This document shows positions 1 through 12,600 of a stretch of DNA of 64,000 nucleotides, piece by piece. The position numbers and the translations under genes were made by a program. The notes under the pieces were generated by a model. The model was not told where the DNA came from and made no database searches. It worked only from the letters and a program-made list of their open reading frames with translations. Every line of letters starts with the position of its first letter. Position 1 is the stretch's first letter. Where the stretch lies: positions 62,001 to 126,000 of the forward strand of contig JBAMJV010008285.1 in NCBI GenBank assembly GCA_037951105.1. Reading direction: 5' to 3'. The stretch comes from Echinarachnius parma. Lineage: Eukaryota; Echinodermata; Echinoidea; Clypeasteroida; Echinarachniidae.

Positions 1-300
1 TAAGGAGTGTGTTCCTCAACAATTTAAGCAGATTCTGTGGACAGAAAAATACTTTAGAAACCTTTCAACAAAAGATTGAGCAGAATTTAATAATCCAATC
101 AAGAATTATGATTTCAGAAGTTCTGATTAAAATATTGATATACTGCCCTCTAATATATCTCTCTGCTGATGTCACACCAAAACAAATCGTATGGAACTGT
201 ACACACAAATTAATCACAGAATTCAACTTTGAATGAAAATGCATCTTCCCTGTTAAACAAACTCGGATATTCCAGAGAAAAGTTGATTGAGTATGCATTT

Positions 301-350
301 ATATACTTATATACGTATATACTTATATACGTATATACTTATATACTCAG
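301..350 (+). repeat. TATACTTATATACG tandem repeat
   Basis: A TATAC/TTATATACG word of 14 bases repeated about three and a half times. Confidence 0.8.
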
Positions 351-575
351 TTGGTCTGGTATTTTCCCCCCTGAAATTCTTGTTCATAGCCCAAGAATAA
401 GGTAATAAGAAATAAAATGAGAGTTAGAGAGAAGCCTAGCTTTTGAATCTACCAGAATCTTCATCAGGGTCAAAATTATAATAATAAGAAGAAGGGAAAA
501 GGGCGGTAGATACACAGAACAATGGAAATAACAGTATTGAAATAAACATAACTGCTGTTATGTTTGACCACCAAC

Positions 576-653
576 CAGCAAAGAGGCCCCTGACCCCCGC
601 CTGGGCCTTGATCTGTTGCATCATTCGCCAAGTGCTCTGTCTCGTACATGCAC
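576..653 (-). CDS. SLC25A39/40: SLC25A39/40-like exon 9 (penultimate)
   Basis: Acceptor CCTGTACAG; the likely donor after 576 is GTTGGT. It encodes STWRMMQQIKAQAGVRGLFA, matching the family stretch STWxIMxxI...GxxGLFxG. Reading through the donor would give a hydrophobic tail that does not match the family, so the last exon (helix 6) is expected off the left edge. Confidence 0.85.
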
Positions 654-3600
654 CTGTACAACAAACAGGAAACAAAAGATATGAGTTTGTGATTGCATTT
701 GATTTAACATAAAACAATATGACATACTTATAGTACCTATCAAATTCAGTCATAGTCCAAGTAAAAAAAACACACAAGAGGGCTCAGGGTAATATAGCCT
801 CACAATGTACCATAATTGACAGTGTATTTTAACAGTATTTGACAGTATTTTGACAGTATATTATTTTATCAGTCTTATCAGAGAGCTGCTTGCTTACATA
901 TTTGTATGAAATGGCTAGAAAGTGAACTTTCAACTTAAATCCAAGCAACTAATTTCAAGATAAGTACCCTAGAGTGGTGTCGCATCTATTCATTGCCATG
1001 GCTAACCGGTTTGTAACAATGTCAGGCAAGCTGAAAATTTGCCACCGAGCAGTTGCTAAGAAGGCAATCATTCCGCTCCAACCAACTATCGATAGCCCGA
1101 GCCATACCACTGACCACCACTAACTGATGCTGTCATTAAAATAGCTGTCAAATTAGATTGATTAGCTACAACCCGTCGCACCCTGCCCTGGTATCATACT
1201 ACTGCCCACTCATCCATCCATAAGCATTCCACACAGGGCACCACGTGTCAAGTGGCTGATATACAAATAGTATGAGTGCCAGTGCTATATTATAATAGAT
1301 ACTTGATGCATGTGCAGAGCTGCCAACCTAACCTAGCAAAACAGAACCAGAACGTCAATGACGTAGCGCTCATCCGGCATCTCGCAACATCAAATATCGC
1401 AAATTTCATGTGGTACACTTTTCAACTGGTCAAAAACTGCCCTGGAAGGGACATAATTTTTTTAATTTTTTTAATTAGAGCAAAAAAAATATAAATTTGA
1501 CGCCCCAGAAGGGACATGGGGAAAAAAAAAAAAAAAAATAAATAAAAATAATAATAAATAAATTTAAAAATGTAAACAAAAATAACCCCAATTTTTTTTT
1601 TTTTTTTATAAAATAAAAATAAATAAAAATAAATAAATAAATTTAAAAAAAAAAAAAATAAATAAATAAATAAAAAATTACCATAATTAATTAATGGAGA
1701 AAAATTTCAAAATTCTGTGTAGAAGTTTAGTGTACCAAAGTTAGCTCTACCAGATAAAGCAAACCAAATAAAAATCGGTCGAGAAATGAAGGAGAAGAAG
1801 CATTTTTTGTGATTTTTGGAATAAATTTGCATAAATTACCATAATTAATTAATGGAGAAAAATTTCAAAATTCTGTGTAGAAGTTTAGTGTACCAAAGTT
1901 AGCTCTACCAGATAAAGCAAACCAAATCAAAATCGGTCGAGAAATGAAGAAGAAGCATTTTTTGTGATATTTGGAATAAATTTGCATAAATTACCATAAT
2001 TAATTAATGGAAAAAAATTTCAAAATTCTGTGTAGAAGTTTAGTGTACCAAAGTTAGCTCTACCAGATAAAGCAAACCAAATCAAAATCGGTCGAGAAAT
2101 GAAGGAGAAGAAGCATTTTTTGTGATATTTGGAATAAATTTGCATAAATTACCATAATTAATTAATGGAAAAAAATTTCAAAATTCTGTGTAGAAGTTTA
2201 GTGTACCAAAGTTAGCTCTACCAGATAAAGCAAACCAAATCAAAATCGGTCGAGAAATGAAGGAGAAGAAGCATTTTTTGTGATTTTTTGAATAAATTTG
2301 CATAAATTACCATAATTAATTAATGGAGAAAAATTTCAACATTCTGTGTAGAAGTTTAGTGTACCAAAGTTAGCTCTACCAGATAAAGCAAACCAAATCA
2401 AAATCGGTCGAGAAATGAAGGAGTAGAAGCATTTTTTGTGATTTTTGGAATAAATTTGCATAAATTACCATAATTAATTAATGGAGAAAAATTTCAAAAT
2501 TCTGTGTAGAAGTTTTAAATCCCCCTCCTAGCCCTATCTTATGAAACAATCAGAATCAAAATCGGTTGAAAAATAACGAAGAAGAAGCATTTTGAAAACT
2601 GTGGACGGACGGAAGGACGGACGGACGGAAGGACGGACGGACGGAAGGACGGACGCAACGGCATGGCATAAGCTCATCGGGCCCTTCGGGCCGGATGAGC
2701 TAAAAATAGGGAACCTATTAAAGATGGCTCAAATAAGGAATTGAAAACAAACAAAAAGGAATTTGTGTAAAATTAATATACCTTATTTGCAATACGCAAT
2801 GAATATTAAAAGAAATTTTGATGTCTACAGAGAAGTACATGTATCAATGGCAATGATGTGTTCAATGAGACAGGTCATCATGAGTGTTTTTGCTTCAGTA
2901 CAAGATTTGACTGCATCATGGGCATATCCATTTATCATGAATTTGGAAGATCATGGTATACGTTGTACATTATATTCACTATACATGGTGTACATACAAT
3001 ATGATTGAAAATTAGGGAAAAGGGGACTTTACATGGGAAAAAGGATGTCGTAATTATATGTTTTAAAAAAGGAATAATTCTGGCAAAAAAGGAATTGTTG
3101 GCAGCTCTGCATCTGTAGTGGCTCTACATGTATTTGATAGACAATTACCAACACATATTATGACAACAGGACAACTGCTAACTTCCTTGTTTACAATTCA
3201 TATGCTAGAAAGTGAACTTAAATCTCTGCCATATATCTCAATATGCACTTGACAGGCAATTCCCAACAACAATTATGATAACTCATCGGCTGGAGAATTT
3301 CTCCCAATCATCAAGTCACACATTATCTGCAACTCTTTGTAGATATATTAAACCCCTTCTCTACTAGATTTTGCAATTCCCATAAATATACAGTCAAACC
3401 TGTGTATAGTGACCACTAGAGGAAACAAGAAGAGTGGCCAATGTAGATAGGTGACCTCTATAGACAGGTATAGACAGGTGGCCACTAAGTCAGGATTTCC
3501 TGTAATATGGGACCCACCAGGTTCCTGAAGGCAATGGATTACCTGATCGGGCCAGTGTTAAACAAAACAAAAAAGCTGTGTTTACCGCTGCCACCATGTT

Positions 3601-6600
3601 ATTTTTTCATGGGAGTGGTGTATGAAGGTTTCTTGTCAACCACCAATAACAACACATGTATTCTAGCATGTGAGCTCCTAGAGTCGGATAAATTGTTGCA
3701 AACTTATGCATAGCTTACACGTGTTGTTATTGGTGGTTAACAAGAAACCTTCATACACCACTCCCATGGAAACATAACATTTAGCACCCCAAAAAGGTTT
3801 TCCAAAATCTAAAATTACTCATCCTTACCTTCTGCCTCTCCGATTGCAATCTGCTTGTTGGTCTTCACAACGTCAAACGGGGTGGTGACAATCGATGAGA
3901 ACTGATGATTTTTAACAAGAAAAGGCAATTCTACATTAATACTAACATAAAAACATTTCAACAAAGACAGAAGAAACTAGACGCAGTGCACTCAGGGAGT
4001 GCATACCTCCACCAACACCCAAATTTTCATGTTTGCGTGACCTTGACCATGTCCTTTGACTTTTGACCTTGAAAATTGAATGGGTTCTATTCTAGATGAA
4101 CACAAAGCCTTACGAAAAATTGGTTGAGATATCTGTGAAATTGTGCACAGGAGACTGGTGACGAACAAACAAACAAACAAACAAACAAACGGGACCAAAA
4201 ACATAACCTCCTCAAATATGTTGGAGGAGGTAACTACAGCAATTCGACTATATGCAGTTGAATTTTATATAAAGTGAAGTCAGACCACATGTCAAATTCA
4301 TTACATCACAATTGATAATTATATTAGCATATATCAGTCCTGTGAACTTTGACAATATGAAGTTTGATAGAATTCTAAATCCTGATTGCACCACAAAATT
4401 TGTGAAAAAATTTCATTCAAACGTCTTTGTGTATCTTCCTTTCTCAATTATTTTAATATGAATTATTCATAAGTTTCAAACATATAGTAACAGGACATAT
4501 TCCACATGGTGCCCCTCTGGTTCCTTCACAAAATTCCTATCACAACTCAGAAAATATGTTTTGGTCAAGGTTCCAGGAATTAACTCACCACACCAGATAT
4601 CACGCCTGCTGAGAACGTCATGGCAACCGTTGCCTCAGTGACATTGCCAAGCTTCATCAGCTGGGTCTTCAGCAACTCATAGTTTGACCAGTACAGAACT
4701 GTGAATATGATGGGAGATAAACAAAGCCATAAACATGAACAAATGTAACTTCTCTGGTATGTGTAATTTTGTGGAATATATGATATCAATATTTATAAAC
4801 TGATAAGATGAACAATGTAAAAACAAAATTTAAATTATTTAAAAAAACAATAATACAAATTATCTGCTGAAATATTCAAGCCTTTTGTTAAACATACAGT
4901 ATCAATGAACTTATTTGTAAGACTTACTTGCGAATGGAACGTCCCTGAGAATGGTAGATCCCAGCCCCCTCCAGAGGGAGAAGACTCCCTCTGCCTTGAC
5001 CCCCGACCTGATACGCCCACCCAGGTCAGCATAGGTCATTGACTGTGACTGTAGCTTGGTTCTCACCAGGTCGAGAGGGTTCACCAAGGTGATGGACATC
5101 GCTAGAGAAAGGAAATGAAATGAGATACATCACACATTGTTCTTTTACAATGCCATACGAACCAAATGATATAATTAATATTTAATCTAATACAAAGACC
5201 TAAGTTAATTGCCGGTCAATGACCTAGGTCAGCATAGGTCATTGACTCTGTAGTTTAGTTCTCCTCAGGTCAAGACGGTTGACCAATGTGATGGACATCG
5301 CTAAAGATACAAGTAGTAGAGAAGAAAGGACCAAAAAATATTGCAAATCAACTTGCCTCAAATGTCTGTGTGACCTCATGTAGTATCCATGGTCACTGCA
5401 TGTTACTGACCCAGGTCAGCATAGGTCATTGACTCTAGACTGTAACTTGGTTCTCAACAGGTCAAGAGGGTTAACCAAGCCAATGGACATTGCTAGGAAG
5501 GAAAGGACAAAGGGCATTGTACCCCCTCACCCCCAAATACTTTCATAAGAATAATAATATGGGGGGAAATCCTTTACAAAATAAAGAAACATATAGAGTG
5601 TGTCCCCCAATAATTTGTGTGCTGCCCCCCCCCCCCCCCCCCCCCAATCAGTCCAATCACGCTATGGCACTGATTAACAGATTGATAAGGTACATTTACG
5701 TGTAGGTCTATATTTTGTTACAATAGTTTTCTTATCAGTAATGTAGGTCTGGGTTATGTTGATGTACACATGTATGTGTATAGTTCTTAAAAAAGAGCAA
5801 GAGAGTGAACTTTAAGTTCAAAAGACTGTTAGGGTCCAGAGAGGCAGGTCCAAGGGCTTTGGATCAAACAGGATTACACATCAGGAAGAAACAGGAAGTG
5901 GCTGGTCCCTACTCAGCTCAGCTGCTAGTGCAGGGCTACGTGAGTCAAAACATGATTATCAATGATAGGAAAAAGGAATTTCTAACCATATTTCTCTCAT
6001 CATAACATAAGGCCAACACACACGGGACCTTTGTTTTATGCACATGAATAGAAAAATCTATTTAGCAACTTTCATTCCCACTCAGTTCAGCGAGTTCAAA
6101 GAAGAGGGAAATTAAAACCATTTTTGTCACGTCATCAAACCATGGTCAACACATCCAGGCATTATTTACAAATCTATAGAAAACTCTAGCTAGGTAGTAA
6201 CTTATATTCCTATTCAGCTCATCTGCTAGTGCAGCTAATGAGACAAAACATGAACACAAATTATATTACAACTTAAAGGAAAAAGGAATGTCATAATTAA
6301 ATAAATGGCAACAACACCAAGGCACCATCAAAAAAAAATTTGATAATTTTAAAGGAAGGACTTTTCATGAAGAACACTTGGAAGAGCTAAGTCCTCAGAA
6401 AAAAGAAAAAAATGTAAAAGGCATTATGTGTTTATCACATCAAATGTGAACAACACATCCAGGTATTACGGATACGGCAAATCTCCAGATAAAACCTATT
6501 TACTCACTGGATGACTTCTTGTTTTAAGTGTATTATGTTCTAGGAAACTAATTTCTAAGATATCCTTAACCCTAACCTACATGTACATTCAATGGTATTA

Positions 6601-9600
6601 TTGGAAACGCTTGCTACGTGACAAAATCCATGCTCCTGAAAATAAAAAATGTGATACATCAACTCCTAAGGGTGCTGTATTGTACCTAAGACTGGCACTG
6701 GCCGACATCCTTTGCAGCCAAAACAAAATATCAGATCCAGACACTTGTAGCTCTATCTCAACACTATATCTACATGTGCTACAATTCATAAAGGCTAGAA
6801 CAACTTCCTGTGAAGTAAATATAAAACAACAGTTACCATACTTGTACTGGGTGAAGCAAGGGCTTACACAGAATTGGGGGGGAGGGAAGTAGTATGCTGT
6901 TACCTATGTTTTCGTTCTTTTGTTTGGTGTCAAATTATATGGGGAGATCCCCCCCCCCCCCCCCTCGCCCTCCCATCCTTCACCAGATGCACCACTAGAA
7001 GAGGAAGCTTGCCTAGCCTTGGGTAGCTGCTACTGTAGCCCAACAACTTAACCGCAAAAGCACAAGAAACACAGATAATACATCCAGGCACCAAACATGT
7101 AGAGGAACTAAGGGTTCAGCCAAACAACCACTAATATTTACAAAAATATGGAGGCTCCACTTTCTCTTCAACTGAATGAGTCGTAATCAAAGCTCAAAGA
7201 AATACTTGATATAGGAAATGGCATCCTTGTTCGTTTCAGTTTTTGTTTTGTTGTTTGTTTTTTGTTTGGGGGTCTTTCACATTCATTCATTTATATACAT
7301 CAAAACATGATCATTTATAAAAACAACCAAACAGTACAGGAAAATGAGGAATCAAACTCCACAAATGACTGTACTCGCCTATCACCAATATATAAAGTTC
7401 ACTTCAAAAAGATGTGTAAGAGTGTTATGACTTTCAGAGGCTCTTTAATGATTTTGGGGGGCTCTTTTATGACTTTTGGGGGCATATAAATGCTTTCGGG
7501 GACTCTTAGATGACTTTCAGGGGCTCTTTCGTGACTTTCAGGGGCTCCTTTATGGATTTTGGAGGCTCTCTTTCAGGGGCTCTATTATGTGTAAGAGTGT
7601 TATGACTTTCAGAGGCTCTTTAATGATTTTGGGGGGCTCTTTAATTACTTTTGGGGGCATATCAATGCTTTCGGGGACTCTTAGATGACTTTCAGGGGCA
7701 CTTTCGTGACTTTTCGGGCTCTTTTATGCATTTTGGGGGCTATATTGCCCATAGCCGCAATAGATTTTGTCTCTGCACAGAACATTTTAACTCCCAGCTC
7801 CTTGTCACAAAGATTGATACAGGTGCTAATGTCAAATTGTGTATGCTAATAGCTTGTAAAGGATCATGTTTACTTCCTACCAATGCTACCCAGGCTTCAT
7901 GAACAGGAAGAAGGAAGGAAATATGCTTTCTGGGTGAAGTAGTAGCATATCCTTGCTCTAGAAATAATACCATATACAGAAAGCTGTCAGGTTCAAAATA
8001 TTTTATGCAGTGCTTGAAATTAGCATAGGCCCGCTGGCCCGGGGCCACTAAAAATTAGCTTCGGGCCACCAAATTTCATTGATACTAAATTCTACTGGCC
8101 CGATCAGACTTGCAAATTTAACAGAATTTGTTATATTTTTCTTTGTTTGGGGCCACCAGATATAGGTTTCAGGCCACTAGAAGTTGAAAAATCTTGTTTT
8201 TACTTGCCCGACTGGGCCACGAGGCAAAAATGTTAATTTCTAGCATTGTTTTATGGCCACTGTGTGAAGAGGGATAGGCAGGGGGGGGGGGGGGAGGGGG
8301 GGGGGGGGGGGGGGGGGGGGGAAAGGTTGATGCCAAAGTTTGCTGAGAAATGGGGCAAAGGGGGGGGGGGGGGTAACCCCTCTTGATATCATTGGAATTG
8401 CAAGGTTTGTATTATATTTGAGTTTGATTAGTAGGGTTGAATCTCCCAAAAGAAAACTGAAGGGGAACTGGTAGAGAATTAAAAATTCCTTTGTTATTGC
8501 AACTGGTATTCTGATCTTTGTCACATGGCTAATTGTGTCTCTTAGAAAAAGCTTGATGAGCATACACGACTGGTGTAGAATTGCTGGAATCAGCAACAAA
8601 ATTACAATTTACTTTTCGGGGTCTACTTTTCAAGCTTGCCTGCATGAAAATCACACTCCAAAATTTGATTTGCATTGAACCCTATTCAAATTTTCAGGGG
8701 CACTTAAATGATTTTCGGGGGCTCTTTTTTTGCATTTTGGGGGCGAGCCCCCGTGTATTTTTTTCACTGGCTGGAATGTATACTGTTTGTGGGAAGAGGG
8801 TTGTGAACAGGTATAGATCAGCCCACCTTTGAACCCACCCTTCCCCCCCCAAAAAAACAAAAAAAACAAAAAAAACAATATAGCTTGATATACACCAGTG
8901 GTTTAAACCTGCATTTTATCATACACTTCGATAAAATTGTGTGTATTTATGTTTAAGTATCTGTCAGTTCATAAGAGGAGTCTGGAAGTGAAGACTAGGT
9001 GAACTTTCCCTGAAATGCCTTTGGTGTCAAGAAGAATCGTATCACCCTTGGACAAGACATTGTATATATTAGAGTACATGTTGTGTGCTCATGCTATGCA
9101 TGCAAGGCTGTTTCCCTCAAGCACTTCCAGCTAGACAGTGTACGTGTGAAATAGCTTTCCCAGAAAGAAAGAATTAAGCAAGAAAACAACACATGACTAA
9201 TCCATTGTGCCTTCTCATGAGCTAACTACAAACATGTACTTAAGGTACTTTCTCACTGGCGGAGACGTTGCCGCGACTGATCAGTTGCGGTAGTCGCGGC
9301 AACTCGGGAGACCCGAAAATGGCTTGCAATCTCACCAAGGCGACGTCTCCGATAGGTCGCCATGGGTCTCCACAAGGTTGCGGAGACGTCGCCGCGACTT
9401 CTGCCTGTCTATATATACCTAGATCTACAACAAGATGATAAACACCTCAGTCACATGGTCTCTAAAGTGGGTCAAGCAACGTCAAGCAGTGTCGCCGCAA
9501 CATTTCCTCTCAGTTGCCTTGGTCTCAAGTAGGTCGCGGAGACCTGCTGGAGACTGGAGAAAGTCTCAAAAAAAATTGAACATGTTTGATTTCCCCGCGA

Positions 9601-12600
9601 CGTCGCCGCAACTGATGGAGACGTCGCAGAGAAGTCTGCAAAAATTTTTGATTTCCCCGCGACTCCCCGGAGACCCCGCTAGTCTCCAGGAGACGTCGTA
9701 CCAGCGGAGACTCGAGTCGCAAACAGGTCGCCAACTAGTCTCCAGGCCAGTGAGATAGGCCCTTTAGCAATGCACCACAACAATATAAGCAAAGATCCTA
9801 AATTCCTAATTAACACTGGCATGCTGGCCCAGGGCCACCAAATGCTTAATTTAATTTTCCCAAAAGGGGAACAAAATATCACAGACTTTCTAACATTTTT
9901 CTTTGTTTGGAGCAACCAGAATCAGATGTTAGGCCACAAAAAAAAAAAAATCATCATCACCAATTACCACCAATAAGTGCCCCGTCTTTTTCAGAGGAGC
10001 CTAAAGTCGCGCGAGGTCGAACCTCAGAAATCACGATTGATTTGAAATTCCATTAAAATGTCCCCAAAAATATTATTGGCTCAGTCCCTTCTCTGGTATT
10101 TGTTCAACCGGTAGGCAAAATTTCCAGTTAAAATGTTTAGTGGAAAGGTGAAAATTAAGGAGAGTTTTGAAGTATGTTTTTCGCGGGATTGAAAAGTTTG
10201 CTTTCTAAAATTCTTTGCTCCTAAAAGCGATCGATATTAAGCTCCGCCTCTTAACAACCCCTTTGTGCGGTACGCACCGATCTCTATAGAGATCGGTGGC
10301 TGGACGGGGTACGCGTTCTGTGAGGCGCGCCCCGTAGCAGCTTTATTTTTCAAAAGGACTGCACGCGCGATATATCGCGGTATGGTTACATCAAAGGAAT
10401 GGCTGCACTGCCTGTATTGATAAGTCGAACAATAACGAGTGCATGTCCAGGGGGCGGACCCCCTTTTGTTAAATAAAAGTGCTCGCTATTGTATCCTGTG
10501 CGCTGTGTATCCTAGGCCTAGTTTATCATTCCAAAATCACTTTTCTCTACAAAGCATGTATTATATTCATCAATTTTTGGAGGAAAATGTGTAAGTCATA
10601 CTGTTTTACTGATATGCAAGTTTTCAAGAAAATTGGATAAAGGTTGCTACGACATTCTATTCATGCAACCGTTTTCACGTATGGCCTGCTTAGGAAGCAA
10701 CTTTCACTTTCGAAACGGATGTAAAACTTGTTGAGCGATTTTCCCGGCATTTTATTTTCAGATAGTTAAAATTTACCCTTAGAAAAACGTCAATAACTCT
10801 GCGTTGCAGAATCATTATGAGACGAACTTGATATATCAAAGCTTAGATAATGCTGATTCGAACTAGCTAAAAATCCAGAAAATTATTTATCCGTCTTTAG
10901 GTTCTTCTCATTGTGACGGGTCACATATCGTCTTCATCATTATCATCATTCATACATGTGTATATCACAAAAAGGAGCGCTCGATATGATTAAGACATCA
11001 GCACGTAGTTATGAAAATCATTATTACCACGATCGGATCTTAGATTACATCATATAAATCCACACATGAAGTAGCAAGTTACCCATCACCCAAACTTACT
11101 TCTTGCGCATCCACTGGCGAAGATGGTGACTAGGACGCTGTGCAAATCACTAGGGTGACTGGATTGGAAGCCGAGCTGCGTCTTCAGACCGTCGTACACC
11201 GTGAAATACACCATGTTGGCTGGGATACGCATCAGTCTGCACAAAGCAAATATATACAAACATTTTTATTTTTATCAAATAATTCCATTAATTATCAGGC
11301 ACTATAAATAATTCCATTCATTATCAGGCACTATATTGGGTTGTTGCTATAGTAAGGGGATGCAAGATCTCCAAAGTAACAAATTTGATAACTTTTTTGT
11401 TGAACATTTATTTTGTAAGTTTGTTGCTATTTGGGACCTGATTCTACACGTTGGAATACATTTTTAGCAGTCCCATGTTTTTGTTTGTTTGCTTTTTGTA
11501 AATTTATGATATTTAGTAAGATAGTTTTCCTCTTCCCCCAAGATTTCCTGTACATCTTCATTCTTTACTTTTGGAATACTGACACAACTCATCTATGTGA
11601 TTTGTCCTGGTGTTAGTGTAAATGTCCACTTTCAAAATATCCACAACGATATTGTAGGATCAAGAACAGAATGACAATTTGATTCATGCATTGAGTGTTC
11701 AGTGCTTTAAATTATTGTTCATAAAAACCACCTGGGCAGACAATGTAGTATAACTAGTGTTTTTTTAAGTTTCTTATTAAACACAAATTTAGATAGGAGG
11801 GGCACCATACAAACAAAACAGAACGTGAGAAATTGGCATGTGGTACACTGGAGAGCAAGACGCCTTGTTCTCTGGCAGTGGCATATGCAGTCAACCAACA
11901 TGGGAAGGGTAGGAGTGAGGAAGGAATATTCCGGGAATAGTCGAGGCAAAATCAAAGCTGTGCACAATCAAACCTGTCTTAGCAACCACCTGTCTATAAT
12001 GGCCCGGTCAGATATCAACGGATAGCGGAAACGTATGCCAACGAATAGACAATTTGCGAAATTAAATTATCCGGTGATGAAAGTCGTCTCCATTGCTTCA
12101 TGTACAAAACATAGAACAATGTACATCACCGGACAAGGAACGGACAAGAAACGCATAGAACGGATGAAAAATTTAGCTCTCTGTTTGACATACGTTTGCG
12201 CAATCCGTTGATATGTGACCGGGCTATTAATAGTGCTCAGTCAACCTGCCTGTAGTGGCCATCAAAACTGATCCTCTGTGCACAGAGGAAAAAACATTAT
12301 AGAACCTGTCTGTAGAGCTCACCTGTCTACAGTGGCCACTTTTCTTGTATGGGAGAGGATATATATCTATATTTAGTCAATTCATTTTGGGACCTGAAGG
12401 AGGTGCAGTAAGAGGCCAAGAATTCTCATGGGGATTGTAATTGCCCAATCTCCACCCCCCTTTATCTACACACTTTCTGTTTTATGGGCCTTTGCGACCC
12501 TGGATATTCAAATATACCGTAGAACACCATCGTCAAGCACCCCCCTATATGCATCTTGCTTTTTGCTTTTAAAGAGCGCCCGCTCTCTGTCCAAACGGGA

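Noticed and set aside
436..575. Read-through C-terminus of SLC25 exon 9
   Set aside because: The downstream frame is hydrophobic but does not match carrier helix 6, and a donor at the expected codon fits the family intron position.
7262..7902. ORFs with MTFRGSLMILGG repeats
   Set aside because: The repeats come from a short DNA tandem repeat, with frames changing between units; no start context, splice sites or known domain.
9435..9758. ORF of 107 codons rich in Arg/Ser/Gln
   Set aside because: It lies wholly inside a GC-rich MITE of GGAGAC/GTCGC palindromes, and ORFs appear on both strands there.
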